Shown here: piece by piece, positions 26,352-40,214 of the stretch
Layout: the number at the start of each line of letters is the position of its first letter
How positions within the stretch are numbered: the stretch's first letter is position 1
Program-made: the position numbers and the translations under genes
The notes under the pieces: model-generated
What the model was told of the DNA's origin: nothing
Databases searched by the model: none
Seen by the model: only the letters and a program-made list of their open reading frames with translations
DNA from: Panulirus ornatus
Taxonomy: Eukaryota; Arthropoda; Malacostraca; Decapoda; Palinuridae
Assembly (NCBI RefSeq): GCF_036320965.1
Contig: NC_092255.1
Span: forward strand, 10,192,850-10,256,849
DNA length: 64,000 nt
Direction of reading: 5' to 3'

Positions 26352-28104
26352 GAGAACAATGGAAGTAAGGGGAGTGGGAGAGGAATGGGATGTATTTAGG
26401 GAATCAGTGATGGATTGCGCAAAAGATGCTTGTGGCATGAGAAGAGTGGGAGGTGGGTTGATTAGAAAGAGTAGTGAGTGGTGGGATGAAGAAGTAAGAG
26501 TATTAGTGAAAGAGAAGAGAGAGGCATTTGGACGATTTTTGCAGGGAAAAAATGAAATTGAGTGGGAGATGTGTAAAAGAAAGAGACAGGAGGTCAAGAG
26601 AAAGGTGCAAGAGGTGAAAAAAGGGCAAATGAGAGTTGGGGTGAGAGAGTATCATTAAATTTTAGGGAGAATAAAAAGATGTTCTGGAAGGAGGTAAATA
26701 AAGTGCGTAAGACAAGGGAGCAAATGGGAACTTCAGTGAAGGGCGCAAATGGGGAGGTGATAACAAGTAGTGGTGATGTGAGAAGGAGATGGAGTGAGTA
26801 TTTTGAAGGTTTGTTGAATGTGTTTGATGATAGAGTGGCAGATATAGGGTGTTTTGGTCGAGGTGGTGTGCAAAGTGAGAGGGTTAGGGAAGATGATTTG
26901 TTAAACAGAGAAGAGGTAGTAAAAGCTTAGCGGAAGATGAAAGCCGGCAAGGCAGCAGGTTTGGATGGTATTGCAGTGGAATTTATTAAAAAAGGCGGTG
27001 ACTGTATTGTTGACTGGTTGGTAAGGTTATTTAATGTATGTATGACTCATGGTGAGGTTGTTAGGGAGGTGAATGCAAGAGTTTTGGAAAGAGGGGCAAG
27101 TATGAAGTCTGTTGGGGATGAGAGAGCTTGGGAAGTGAGTCAGTTGTTGTTCGCTGATGATACAGCGCTGGTGGCTGATTCATGTGAGAAACTGCAGAAG
27201 CTGGTGACTGAGTTTGGTAAAGTGTGTGAAAGAAGAAAGTTAAGAATAAATGTGAATAAGAGCAAGGTTATTAGGTACAGTAGGGTTGAGGGTCATGTCA
27301 ATTTGGAGGTAAGTTTGAATGGAGAAAAACTGGAGGAAGTGAAGTGTTTTAGATATCTGGGAGTGGACCTGGCAGCGGATGGAACCATGGAAGCGGAAGT
27401 GGATCATAGGGTGGGGGAGGGGGCGAAAATTCTGGGAGCCTTGAAGAATGTGTGGAAGTCGAGAACATTATCTCGGAAAGCAAAAATGGGTATGTTTGAA
27501 GGAATAGTGGTTCCAACAATGTTGTATGGTTGCGAGACGTGGGCTATGGATAGAGTTGTGCGCAGGAGGATGGATATGCTGGAAATGAGATATTTGAGGA
27601 CAATATGTGGTGTGAGGTGGTTTGATCGAGTAAGTAACGTAAGGGTAAGAGAGATGTGTGGAAATAAAAAGAGCGTGGTTGAGAGAGCAGAAGAGGGTGT
27701 TTTGAAATGGTTCGGGCACATGGAGAGAATGAGTGAGGAAAGATTGAACAAGAGATTATATGTGTCGGAGGTGGAGGGAACGAGGAGAAGAGGGAGACCA
27801 AATTGGAGGTGGAAAGATGGAGTGAAAAAGATTTTGTGTGATCGGGGCCTGAACATGCAGGAGGGTGAAAGGAGGGCAAGGAATAGAGTGAATTGGAGCG
27901 ATGTGGTATACCGGGGTTGACGTGCTGTCAGTGGATTGAATCAAGCCATGTGAAGCGTCTGGGGTAATCCATGGAAAGATGTGTAGGTATGTATATTTGC
28001 GTGTGTGGACGTATGTATATACATGTGTATGGGGGTGGGTTGGGCTATTTCTTTCGTCTGTTTCCTTGCGCTACCTCGCAAACGCGGGAGACAGCGACAC
28101 AGCA

Positions 28105-28121
<17 letters not shown>
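26352..28121 (+). mobile_element. Direct 3' segment of the 5'-inverted LINE insertion
   Basis: Sense continuation from the linker ([14 protein letters not shown]) to the 3' terminal motif ctacctcgcaaacgcgggag at 28071-28090. An A-run (28104-28122) and (TA)n follow. The 3' UTR is the short form, joining ccatggaaagatgtgt directly to aggtatgtatatttgcg. An internal deletion at about 27056 removes RT motifs A and B. Confidence 0.85.
26359..27920 (+). pseudogene. RT ORF with in-frame internal deletion
   Basis: The linker is open at 26359-26658, frameshifts, and continues as FWKEVNKVRKTREQ at 26679-26930. After one stop, 327 codons (26937-27920) are open. They run KAGKAAGLDGIAVEF, then CMTHGEV joined directly to VREVNARVLERG, then motif C LLFADDTALVADS, then the complete C-terminal domain to VVYRG-stop. 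About 560 bp encoding the fingers/palm with motifs A (DLEKAYDRVD) and B (RQGCVMSP) is missing, yet the frame is kept across the deletion. Without motif A the protein cannot polymerise. Confidence 0.85.

Positions 28122-28178
<57 letters not shown>
28122..28178. repeat. (TA)n microsatellite
   Basis: 57-bp TA tail of the LINE. It marks the left edge of the non-RTE island. Confidence 0.97.
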
Positions 28179-28183
<5 letters not shown>

Positions 28184-29081
28184 AATTAATGGTCGTTTGC
28201 TACGCGTTAGCACTTGATTCCTCTTCTAATTCAAGCATTTCACTGCACCTTTTCCATGGTACCTCCATACGTTCTGCATTTGCCGCGTCATTCTGCCTTA
28301 CCCTTCATTCTGCCTTACCCTATGAAGAACGATTTATTGTTTAGTATTTTACTGTTGTCATGTTGACTGTCGTTAGAACCAAAAAGGGATGATTTGCTGG
28401 TCATTAAATGTATCCAAAGGTTTCCCTTAACATTGCTAGTACTGAAAAAATTTTCGTTTGTTGCCAGATTTTTAACTAATATATTCAAGTCATTAATATG
28501 TGTCACAACGAAATGTATTTAGGCACTATCGTGTATGTTTACTTGGAATTCATGGCTAGCGCTATTGAAGAGGGATTCTCCAAACTTTGATGCTGGTATT
28601 TTAAACTTTATTGTAAATGAATCGTGTTCAATATGAATATCTGTTAAAAGCCATTAATTCTTTTGTGTACATCTGGTGATTGTGTCATGGACCCTTGAAA
28701 TAGTCTCCCATATGTCTTCTTTGAAAGGAATTCCTTAACAATTGCGTAGGAGTCGGTGTTATAAATAGCTACTACAATGTTCGGTGCATTATTAAGACTG
28801 ACACTGATTAACATAAGGATACTGCTAATACTACATTAGCTTACGTCGTCACTGTTGTATTAGATATATCCTATAAATGCACATTCCGTAAAGTTGACTA
28901 TTTTAGACACCTACCAAGTTTCAGAGGTACCAGATACGTCATTACTTTCTTTTAACACAATTGTCACCACTGGTGACTATTCTTGTACTGTGTGCATTTG
29001 TAGAACATATTCTATGAAATAACATTCTCTTTTTCAGTAGTGAACAGATGCAGAAGGATGAAGGAGTGGACTTGTATGGCA
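28179..29081. other. Unrecognised AT-rich sequence
   Basis: About 900 bp without LINE, microsatellite or tandem-repeat similarity that I can see. Stops occur in all frames and no RNA gene was recognised. A pyrimidine-rich run ending in cag occurs near 29036, but nothing else supports an exon there. Confidence 0.6.
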
Positions 29082-30010
29082 GTTTCAATTGGTGCAGTTA
29101 TGATATGGTTACACTGTGTGCTGCTGAAGCTGATGTTTAATACAGCTGTGTGGTGATGGCAATTTGGGTCTAGTGCTGCTGTATGTTGTTACTGCTCAGG
29201 GCTGGTGCAATTTTGAGCTTGAGTTGTTATGAATCAGTGCAATTTTGAGCTGCTGAAGCAGTATGCTGGTGCAGGTGTGTGCTTGCACAATTCCCTGCTG
29301 ATAACTTTATTGGCTGAGGGCTTTGGGCTGGTGCAGCTATGAATAGTATCGTCGTTGACTGGTGCAGCTATGCATTTGTGCAATTTTGGATTGGTGCACT
29401 TGAAGACTGGTGGACGTTAAGGTTTGATGCATTTGAGAGTTGAAGCATATTTTGTGATAGCATAAGTGATAAGTGAGGTTCGGCACGGTTATGAAGTGTA
29501 TTGGATTGAGTTTTGCCGGGTTGGTGTAGTTATGTGATGGTACAGTTGTAGAATGAGTTGGTTCTAAGTTATCACTACTGTGGATTGATTGAGTTGTATG
29601 GTAATGCAGTTATAGGCTAGTGAATTAAATCGCAAGCATACCTGTGGATTGTTGCATTTCTAGCCTGATACTGTTCAAGGAGCCTCTTGTAGCACTGGTA
29701 TCTTTACTTGGTGATGCACTCCTGGGTAGGTACACCTATAGGCTGCTACATTCTGGGGATGGTGTTCTTGTGGCCTAGTGCAGTTGTGGGTCACTTCAGC
29801 TGTGGGCTGATACAATCATGGGCCGCACTTGTGAACTGGTGCATTTATGGGATGGAGCAATTATTGACTGGTTGGTGAATCTATGAATTTACGCATATAT
29901 GGGATGGTGAACATACAGGACAGTGCAATTAATGGAGCGGTGCTCTTGTGAGTACGCGCATATGTGAACTCGTGCGATTAAGGGTTGGTGTAGTTGCAAG
30001 TGTCAGTGTG
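29082..30010. repeat. Decayed 16-bp minisatellite
   Basis: About 930 bp of imperfect tandem repeats with consensus near gggctggtgcagttat (16 bp). Clear consecutive units are seen at 29807-30000, for example gaactggtgcatttat, gaatttacgcatatat, gggatggtgaacatac, ggagcggtgctcttgt, gagtacgcgcatatgt and gaactcgtgcgattaa. Units elsewhere vary from 13 to 19 bp and often merge into about 32-bp pairs. No ORF crosses it. It is not related in sequence to the 25-bp array at the right end. Confidence 0.72.
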
Positions 30011-30150
30011 TGGATGAACTAGAAGCAGAGCAGATGCAGTCGTCTGTTGACTCCTTCTTGGTTCAACATGTTATGTTACCTGTGGATGTTTGTTTGTTAG
30101 ATTTACTGGCAACTTATATTACGCTTGAATTAAACTGAATAATGGCAATA

Positions 30151-30765
<615 letters not shown>

Positions 30766-31313
30766 TCAGAGGGATATCGAGAAGATGGCAGAGTGGACAG
30801 AGACCTGGCAGATGGATTTCAACAGAGGAAAATACAGAGTTATGCACTCCGAAGCCAAAATATTGATCAAGAGCACAAAATGCTTGGTAAACCTCCACAA
30901 GAAGTTAAAGAAAAAGTTCTTGTAGTAATTATAAGTCACGAAGACAAATATTGCAGATAACGTCTAGTTCCATACAATAAAGCCTATATGATGTTATAAT
31001 TCAAAAAAAAAGGATAAGATATTCACCCTTTGCAATACCTTGGTTAGACCACAGTTAGATTACGCCGTTCATTTCTGATCATCAAACATGGTCATACATA
31101 AAGAGAAACTTCGGCGAATTCAAAGAAGAGCAAACAATTTAATTCCTCCTATCAAGATTTAGTCATGTGAGGAAACAAGAAAAAAATGTTCTCTCTTAAT
31201 TGCGCATCCTCCGAGGTGACATAATGGAAATGTTCAAAATTCTAAATAATTTCATTAACATACCGTACGAAACTTTGTTCACCTTAGACAGACTCATTGC
31301 TAATAAATAGTTG
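30766..31313 (+). pseudogene. C-terminal relic of a different non-LTR reverse transcriptase, left part
   Basis: Translation of 30775-30849 gives DIEKMAEWTETWQMDF followed by NRGKYRVMHSE. This is the pattern of the segment after the FADD motif in many jockey/CR1/L2-type elements (typically LxxWsekWqMxFNxxKCkVMhxG). Farther on are LCNTLVRPQLDYAVHF (31029-31076), KEKLRRIQRRANNLIPPI and RGDIMEMFKILNNFINIPYE, each in a different frame or separated by stops. The relic differs clearly from the RTE-like family here. Motifs A-C and the 5' part were not found. An RTE tail is inserted at 31314. Confidence 0.75.
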
Positions 31314-31680
31314 TATGAAAATGTACATGTGTATATATGTATATGTCTGTGTGTGTATATATATGTATACTTTGAGATGTATAGATATGTATATGTGCTG
31401 TGTGTGGACGCGTGTGTATATATACATGTGTGAGTGGTAGGTGTTGATAATAAATAGCGGTATGAAAATGTACATGTGTATATATATATATGTCTGTGTG
31501 TGTATATATATGTATACTTTGAGATGTATAGATATGTATATGTGCTGTGTGTGGACGCGTGTATATATATACATGTGTGAGTGGTAGGTGTTGCCATTCT
31601 TTCGTCTGTCTCCTTGCGCTACCTCGCTAACGCGGAAGACAGCGAAAAAGTATAACAAATAAATAAATGATACGAAAATG
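31314..31680 (+). mobile_element. RTE-like LINE 3' tail inserted into the RT relic, with internal tandem duplication
   Basis: Carries only the distal 3' UTR (tgtacatgtgtatatatgta to the terminal motif gctacctcgctaacgcggaa at 31618-31637) and ends in aacaaataaataaatga. Candidate target-site duplication: tatgaaaatg at 31314-31323 and tacgaaaatg at 31671-31680. A tandem duplication with a period of about 147 bp (tatgaaaatg recurring at 31461) includes some left-flank bases (aataaatag). The RT relic reads on at 31681. Confidence 0.75.
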
Positions 31681-31836
31681 AATAGATAGAGATATAATAG
31701 CAATACGGCCAAAGGTTGTTTCCCATACACAATAGTGATTCATGGAAACGGACTAATTCCTGAGGAAGCAAACTTAACCATTATAATTACCTTTAAATCA
31801 AGACATGACAAATACTTCAACAAACATGTCTTATGA
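31681..31836 (+). pseudogene. C-terminal relic of the second non-LTR RT, right part
   Basis: Continues the interrupted relic. In one frame from about 31736 it reads VIHGNGLIPEEANLTI, then ITFKSRHDKYF, then NKHVL and a stop at 31834-31836. This fits the usual C-terminus of jockey/CR1/L2-type proteins (VvdxWNxLPeeVv...tFKsrLDkyf). Its match to both sides of the RTE-tail insertion is the main evidence that the insertion split a single older element. Confidence 0.7.
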
Positions 31837-32005
31837 ATAAGGACGGCACATCTTCACTCATTACTCCTTACTTCTTTCATAGCAAGCCACAAAGCAGATG
31901 TAATGATAACGACAATGACCATTTTCCCGTACACATATTCCTGTACAATACTGCATAATATTGTTTATCATATTTTTTTACTGTCATTTGAGCAGGACAA
32001 AGAAG

Positions 32006-35650
<3,645 letters not shown>

Positions 35651-37801
35651 CAGGCCTTATATCATCGATAAAAACTTTTCACTGCTTCTAACAATTTTCT
35701 CCCACGCCATATATTCTTAAAACCTTCCACAGAGCATCTCTATCAACTCTATCATATGCCTTCTCAAGATCCATAAATGCTACATACAAATCCATTTGTT
35801 TTTCTAAGTATTTCTCGCATACATTCTTCAAAGCAAACACTTAATCCACACATCCTTTACCACTTCTGAAACAACAACGCTCTTCCCCAATCTGATGCTC
35901 TGTACATGCCTTCACCCTCTCAATCAATACCCTCCCATATAATTTACCAGGAATACTCAACAAACTCATACCTCTGTAATTTGAGCACTCCCTCTTATCC
36001 CCTTTGCCTTTGTACAATGGCACTATGCAAGCATTCCGCCAATCCTCAGGAACCTCACCATGAATCATACATACATTAAATAACCTTACCAACCAGTCAA
36101 CAATACAGTCACCCCCTTTTTTAATAAATAACACTGCATTACCATGCAAACCTGCTGCTTTGCCGGCTTTTATCTTCCGTAAAGCTTTTACTACCTCTTC
36201 TCTATTCACCAAATCATTTTCCCTAACCCTCTCACTTTGCACACCACCTCGACCAAGACACCCCACATCTGTTACTCTATCATCAAACACATTCAACAAA
36301 CCTTCAAAATCCTCACTCCATCTCCTTCTCACATCACCACTACTTGATATCACCTCCCCATTAGCCCCATTCACTGAAGTTCCCATTTCCTCCCTTGTCT
36401 TACTCACTTTATTTACCTCCTTCCAAAACATCTTTTAATCTCTCTGAAATTTAATGATACTCTCTCACCCCAACTCTCATTTGCCCTCTTTTTCACCTCT
36501 TGCACCTTTCTCTTGACCTCCTGCCTCTTTCTTTTATACCTCTCCCACTCATTTGCATTATTTCCCTACAAAAATCGTTCAAATGCCTCTCTGTTCTCTT
36601 TCACTAATAATCTTACTTCTTCATCTCACCACCCACTACCTTTTTTAATCAACCTACCTCCCACGCTTCTCATGCCACAAGCATCTTTTGCGCAAGATAT
36701 CACTGCTTCCCTAAATACATCCCATTCTTCCCCCACTCCCCTTACCTCCTTTGTTTTCACCTTTTTCCATTCTGTACTCAGTCTCTCCTGGTACTTCCTC
36801 ACACAAGTCTCCTTCCCAAGCTCACTTACTCTCACCAATCTATTCACCCCAACATTCTCTCTTCTTTTCTGAAAACCCCCACAAATCTTCACCTTCACTT
36901 CCACAAGATAACGATCAGACATCCCTCCAGTTGCAGCTCTCAGCATATTAACATCCAAAAGTCTCTCTTTCGTGCGTCTATCAATTAACACGTAATCTAG
37001 TAACGCTCTCTGGCCATCTCTCCTACCTACATACGTATACTTATGTATATCTCGCTTTTTGAGAAAGGTATTCCCAATCACCAGTCCTTTTTCAGCACAT
37101 AAATCTACAAGGTCTTCACCATTTCCATTTACAACACTGAACACTCAATGTATACCAATTATTCCCTCAACTGCCACATTACTCACCTTTGCATTCAAAT
37201 CACCCATTACTATAACCCGGTATTGTGCATCAAAACCACTAACACACTTATTCACCTGCTCCCAAAACACTTGCCTCTCATGATCTTTCTTCTCATGCCC
37301 AGGTGCATATGCACCAATAATCACCCATCTCTCTCCATCAACTTTCAGTTTTACCCATATCAATCTAGAATTTACTCTCTTACATTCTATCACATACTCC
37401 CACAACTCCTGATTCAGGATTAGCGCTACTCCTTCCCCTCCTCTTGTCCTCTCACTAACCTCTGACTTAACGCCCGAGACATTCCCAAACAACTATTCCC
37501 CTTTACCCTTGAGCTTCGTTTCACTCAGAGCCAAAACATCCATGTTCCTTTCCTCAAACATAATACCTATCTCTCCTTTTTTCTCATCTTGATTACATCC
37601 ACACACATTTAGATACCCCAATCTGAGCCTACGAGGAGGATGAGCACTCCTTGCGTGACTCCTTCATCTGTTTCCCCTTTTAGAAAGTTTAAAAACAAGA
37701 AGGGGAGGGTTTCTGGCCCCCCGCTCCCGTCCCCTTTAGTCGCCTTCTACGACACATGAGGAATGCGTGGGAAGTATTCTTAATCCCCTATCTCCAGGGA
37801 T

Positions 37802-37802
<1 letters not shown>
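35651..37802 (-). mobile_element. RTE-like LINE 5' two-thirds, antisense, tail-to-tail with previous copy
   Basis: On the minus strand it starts at the complete 5' leader (37802, ccctggagataggggattaa) and proceeds through endonuclease, linker and RT motif A. It stops in the SFYRG segment at about 35655. Its end abuts the C-terminal region of the sense copy, forming a tail-to-tail junction between the two elements with no microsatellite between them. Confidence 0.87.
35841..37492 (-). pseudogene. Endonuclease and RT N-terminal remnants
   Basis: 37492-37145: MFGNVSGVKSEVSERTRGG, then [14 protein letters not shown] and [15 protein letters not shown] stop replaces Trp or Gly near the HGVFS segment (tgt attga region). 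37144-36626: [18 protein letters not shown] and SDRYLVEVKVKI, with the terminal His changed to Arg. 36431-35841: FWKEVNKVSKTREEM to KAGKAAGLHGNAV and CCFRSGKGCVD, then a stop. Three open stretches separated by single lesions indicate moderate age. Confidence 0.83.

Positions 37803-37866
<64 letters not shown>
37803..37866. repeat. (TA)n microsatellite
   Basis: 64 bp TA between the 5' end of an antisense LINE and a 5'-truncated sense LINE. Confidence 0.97.
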
Positions 37867-37868
<2 letters not shown>

Positions 37869-40090
37869 TTAAATTTTAGGGAGAATAAAAAGATGTTCTG
37901 GAAGGAGGTAAATAAAGTGCGTAAGACAAGGGAGCAAATGGGAACTTCAGGGAAGGGCGCAAATGGGGAGGTGATAACAAGTAGTGGTGATGTGAGAAGG
38001 AGATGGAGTGAGTATTTTGAAGGTTTGTTGAATGTGTTTGATGATAGAGTGGCAGATATAGGGTGTTTTGGTCGAGGTGGCGTGCAAAGTGAGAGGGTTA
38101 GGGAAAATGATTTGGTAAACAGAGAAGAGGTAGTGAAACTTTGCGGAAGATGAAACCGGCAAGGCAGCAGGTTTGGATTGTATTACAGTGGAATTTATTA
38201 AAAAAGGGGGTGACTGTATTGTTGACTGGTTGGTAAGGTTATTTAATGTATGTATGACTCATGGTGAGGTGCCTGAGGATTGGCGGAATGCGTGCATCGT
38301 GCCATTGTACAAAGGCAAAGGGGATAAGAGTGAGTGCTCAAATTACAGAGGTATAAGTTTGTTGAGTATTCCTGGTAAATTATATGGGAGGGTATTGATT
38401 GAGAGGGTGAAGGCATGTACAGAGCATCAGATTCGGGAGGAGCAGTGTGGTTTCAGAAGTGGTAGAGGATGTGTGGATCAGGTGTTTGCTTTGAAGAATG
38501 TATGTGAGAAATACTTAGAAAAGCAAATGGATTTGTATGTAGCATTTATGGATCTGGAGAAGGCATATGATAGAGTTGATAGAGATGCTCTGTGGAAGGT
38601 ATTAAGAATATATGGTGTGGGAGGAAAGTTGTTAGAAGCAGTGAAAAGTTTTTATCGAGGATGTAAGGCATGTGTACGTGTAGGAAGAGAGGAAAGTGAT
38701 TGGTTCTCAGTGAATGTAGGTTTGCGGCAGGGGTGTGTGATGTCTCCATGGTTGTTTAATTTGTTTATGGATGGGGTTGTTAGGGAGGTGAATGCAAGAG
38801 TTTTGGAAAGAGGGGCAAGTATGAAGTCTGTTGGGGATGAGAGAGCTTGGGAAGTGAGTCAGTTGTTGTTCGCTGATGATACAGCGCTGGTGGCTGGTTC
38901 ATGTGAGAAACTGCAGAAGCTGGTGACTGAGTTTGGTAAAGTGTGTGGAAGAAGAAAGTTAAGAGCAAATGTGAATAAGAGCAAGGTTGTTAGGTACAGT
39001 AGGGTAGAGGGTCAAGTCAATTGGGAGGTGAGTTTGAATGGAGAAAAACTGGAGGAAGTGAAGTGTTTTAGATATCTGGGGGTGGATCTGGCAGCGGATG
39101 GAACCATGGAAGCGGAAGTGGATCATAGGGTAGGGGAGGGGGCGAAAATTCTGGGGGCCTTGAAGAATGTGTGGAAGTCGAGAACATTATCTCGGAAAGC
39201 AAAAATGGGTATGTTTGAAGGAATAGTGGTTCCAACAATGCTGTATGGTTGCGAGGCGTGTGCTATGGATGGAGTTGTGCGCAGGATAATGGATATGCTG
39301 GAAATGAGATGTTTGAGGACAATGTGTGGTGTGAGGTGGTTTGATCGAGTGAGTAACGTAAGGGTAAGAGAGATGTGTGGAAATAAAAAGAGCGTGGTTG
39401 AGAGAGCAGAAGAGGGTGCTTTGAAGTGGTTTGGGCACATGGAGTGAATGAGTGGGGAAAGATTGAACAAGAGGGTATATGTGTCAGAGGTGGAGGGAAC
39501 GAGGAGAAGTGGGAGACCAAATTGGAGATGGAAAGATGGAGTGAAAAAGATTTTGAGTGATCGGGGCCTGAACATGCAGGAGGGTGAAAGGAGGGCAAGG
39601 AATAAAGTGCATTGGAACGATATGGTATACCGTTGTGGACGTGCTGTCAATGGATTGAACCAGGGCATGTGAAGCGTCTGGGATAAACCTTGGAAAGGTG
39701 TGTGGGGCCTGGATGTGGAAAGAGAGCGGTGGTTTCGGGCATTATTGCATGACACCTAGAGACCGAGTGTGAACGAATGGGGCCTTTGTTGTCTTTTCCT
39801 AGCGCTACCTCGCACACATGAGGGGGGAGGGGGATGGTATTCCATGTGTGGCGAGGTGGCGATGGGAATGAATAAAGGCAGACAGTGTGAATTGTGTGCA
39901 TGGGTATATCTGTATGTGTCTGTGTGTGTATATATATGTGTACATTGAGATGTATAGGTATGTATATTTGCGTGTGTGGACGTGTATGTATATACATGTG
40001 TATGGGGTGCGTTGGGCCATTTCTTTCGTCAGTTTCCTTGCGCCACTTCGCAAACGAGGAAGACAGCGACAAAGCAAAATAAAGAAAAGA
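37867..40090 (+). mobile_element. RTE-like LINE, 5'-truncated, with the best-preserved RT
   Basis: Starts in the linker (catcattaaattttagggag, the SLNFRENKKMFW segment) straight after (TA)n. It includes the complete RT, C-terminal domain and a long-form 3' UTR. Both terminal motifs are present: agcgctacctcgcacacatg (39800-39819) and cgccacttcgcaaacgagga (40041-40060). The tail is aaaataaagaaaag followed by a short spacer and (TA)n. Confidence 0.9.
38173..39447 (+). pseudogene. Reverse transcriptase domain, all catalytic motifs intact
   Basis: 425 uninterrupted codons covering GDCIVDWLVRLFNVCMTHG, PLYKGKGDKSECSNYRGIS, CGFRSGRGCVDQVFALKNV, motif A AFMDLEKAYDRVDRD, GREESDWFSVNVGLRQGCV with motif B MSPWLFNLFMDGV, motif C LLFADDTALVAGS, and the C-terminal [15 protein letters not shown] to KWFGHME. 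It ends at a single tga where the family has aga (MERMS). A further 74 codons after it complete the C-terminal domain (RLNKRVYVSEVEGTRRSG). A one-base-scale lesion near 38137 separates it from the in-frame linker. The endonuclease is missing. It is the best guide to the family RT sequence but lacks the signs of an autonomous gene. Confidence 0.9.
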
Positions 40091-40115
40091 GAAAATGATA
40101 GTAATAATGTATATA

Positions 40116-40206
<91 letters not shown>
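40091..40206. repeat. (TA)n microsatellite with short A-rich lead
   Basis: About 18 bp of A-rich spacer, then about 97 bp of TA separating two LINE 3' ends that face each other. Confidence 0.95.

Positions 40207-40214
<8 letters not shown>

Noticed and set aside
27404..27879. Recurrent 83-, 111- and 150-codon frames opposite the RT C-terminal domain (starting MFRPRS, MPSFHP, MPKPFQ), seen in many copies
   Set aside because: They are antisense shadows of a conserved coding region. Their recurrence reflects repetition of the LINE, not an independent gene.
29030..29090. Possible splice acceptor (ttctctttttcag) followed by an ATG-containing stretch
   Set aside because: No open frame of useful length, no donor, and the downstream sequence is the 16-bp minisatellite.
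31284..31730. Frames rich in His, Thr and Tyr over the RTE tail insertion
   Set aside because: They are translations of TG/TA-rich 3' UTR in reverse, duplicated because of the 147-bp tandem repeat.
35651..37802. Twin-priming interpretation of the paired copies 33605-35650 and 35651-37802
   Set aside because: The order of segments is wrong for twin priming, both segments overlap in element coordinates, and both lack a 3' UTR at the joint.
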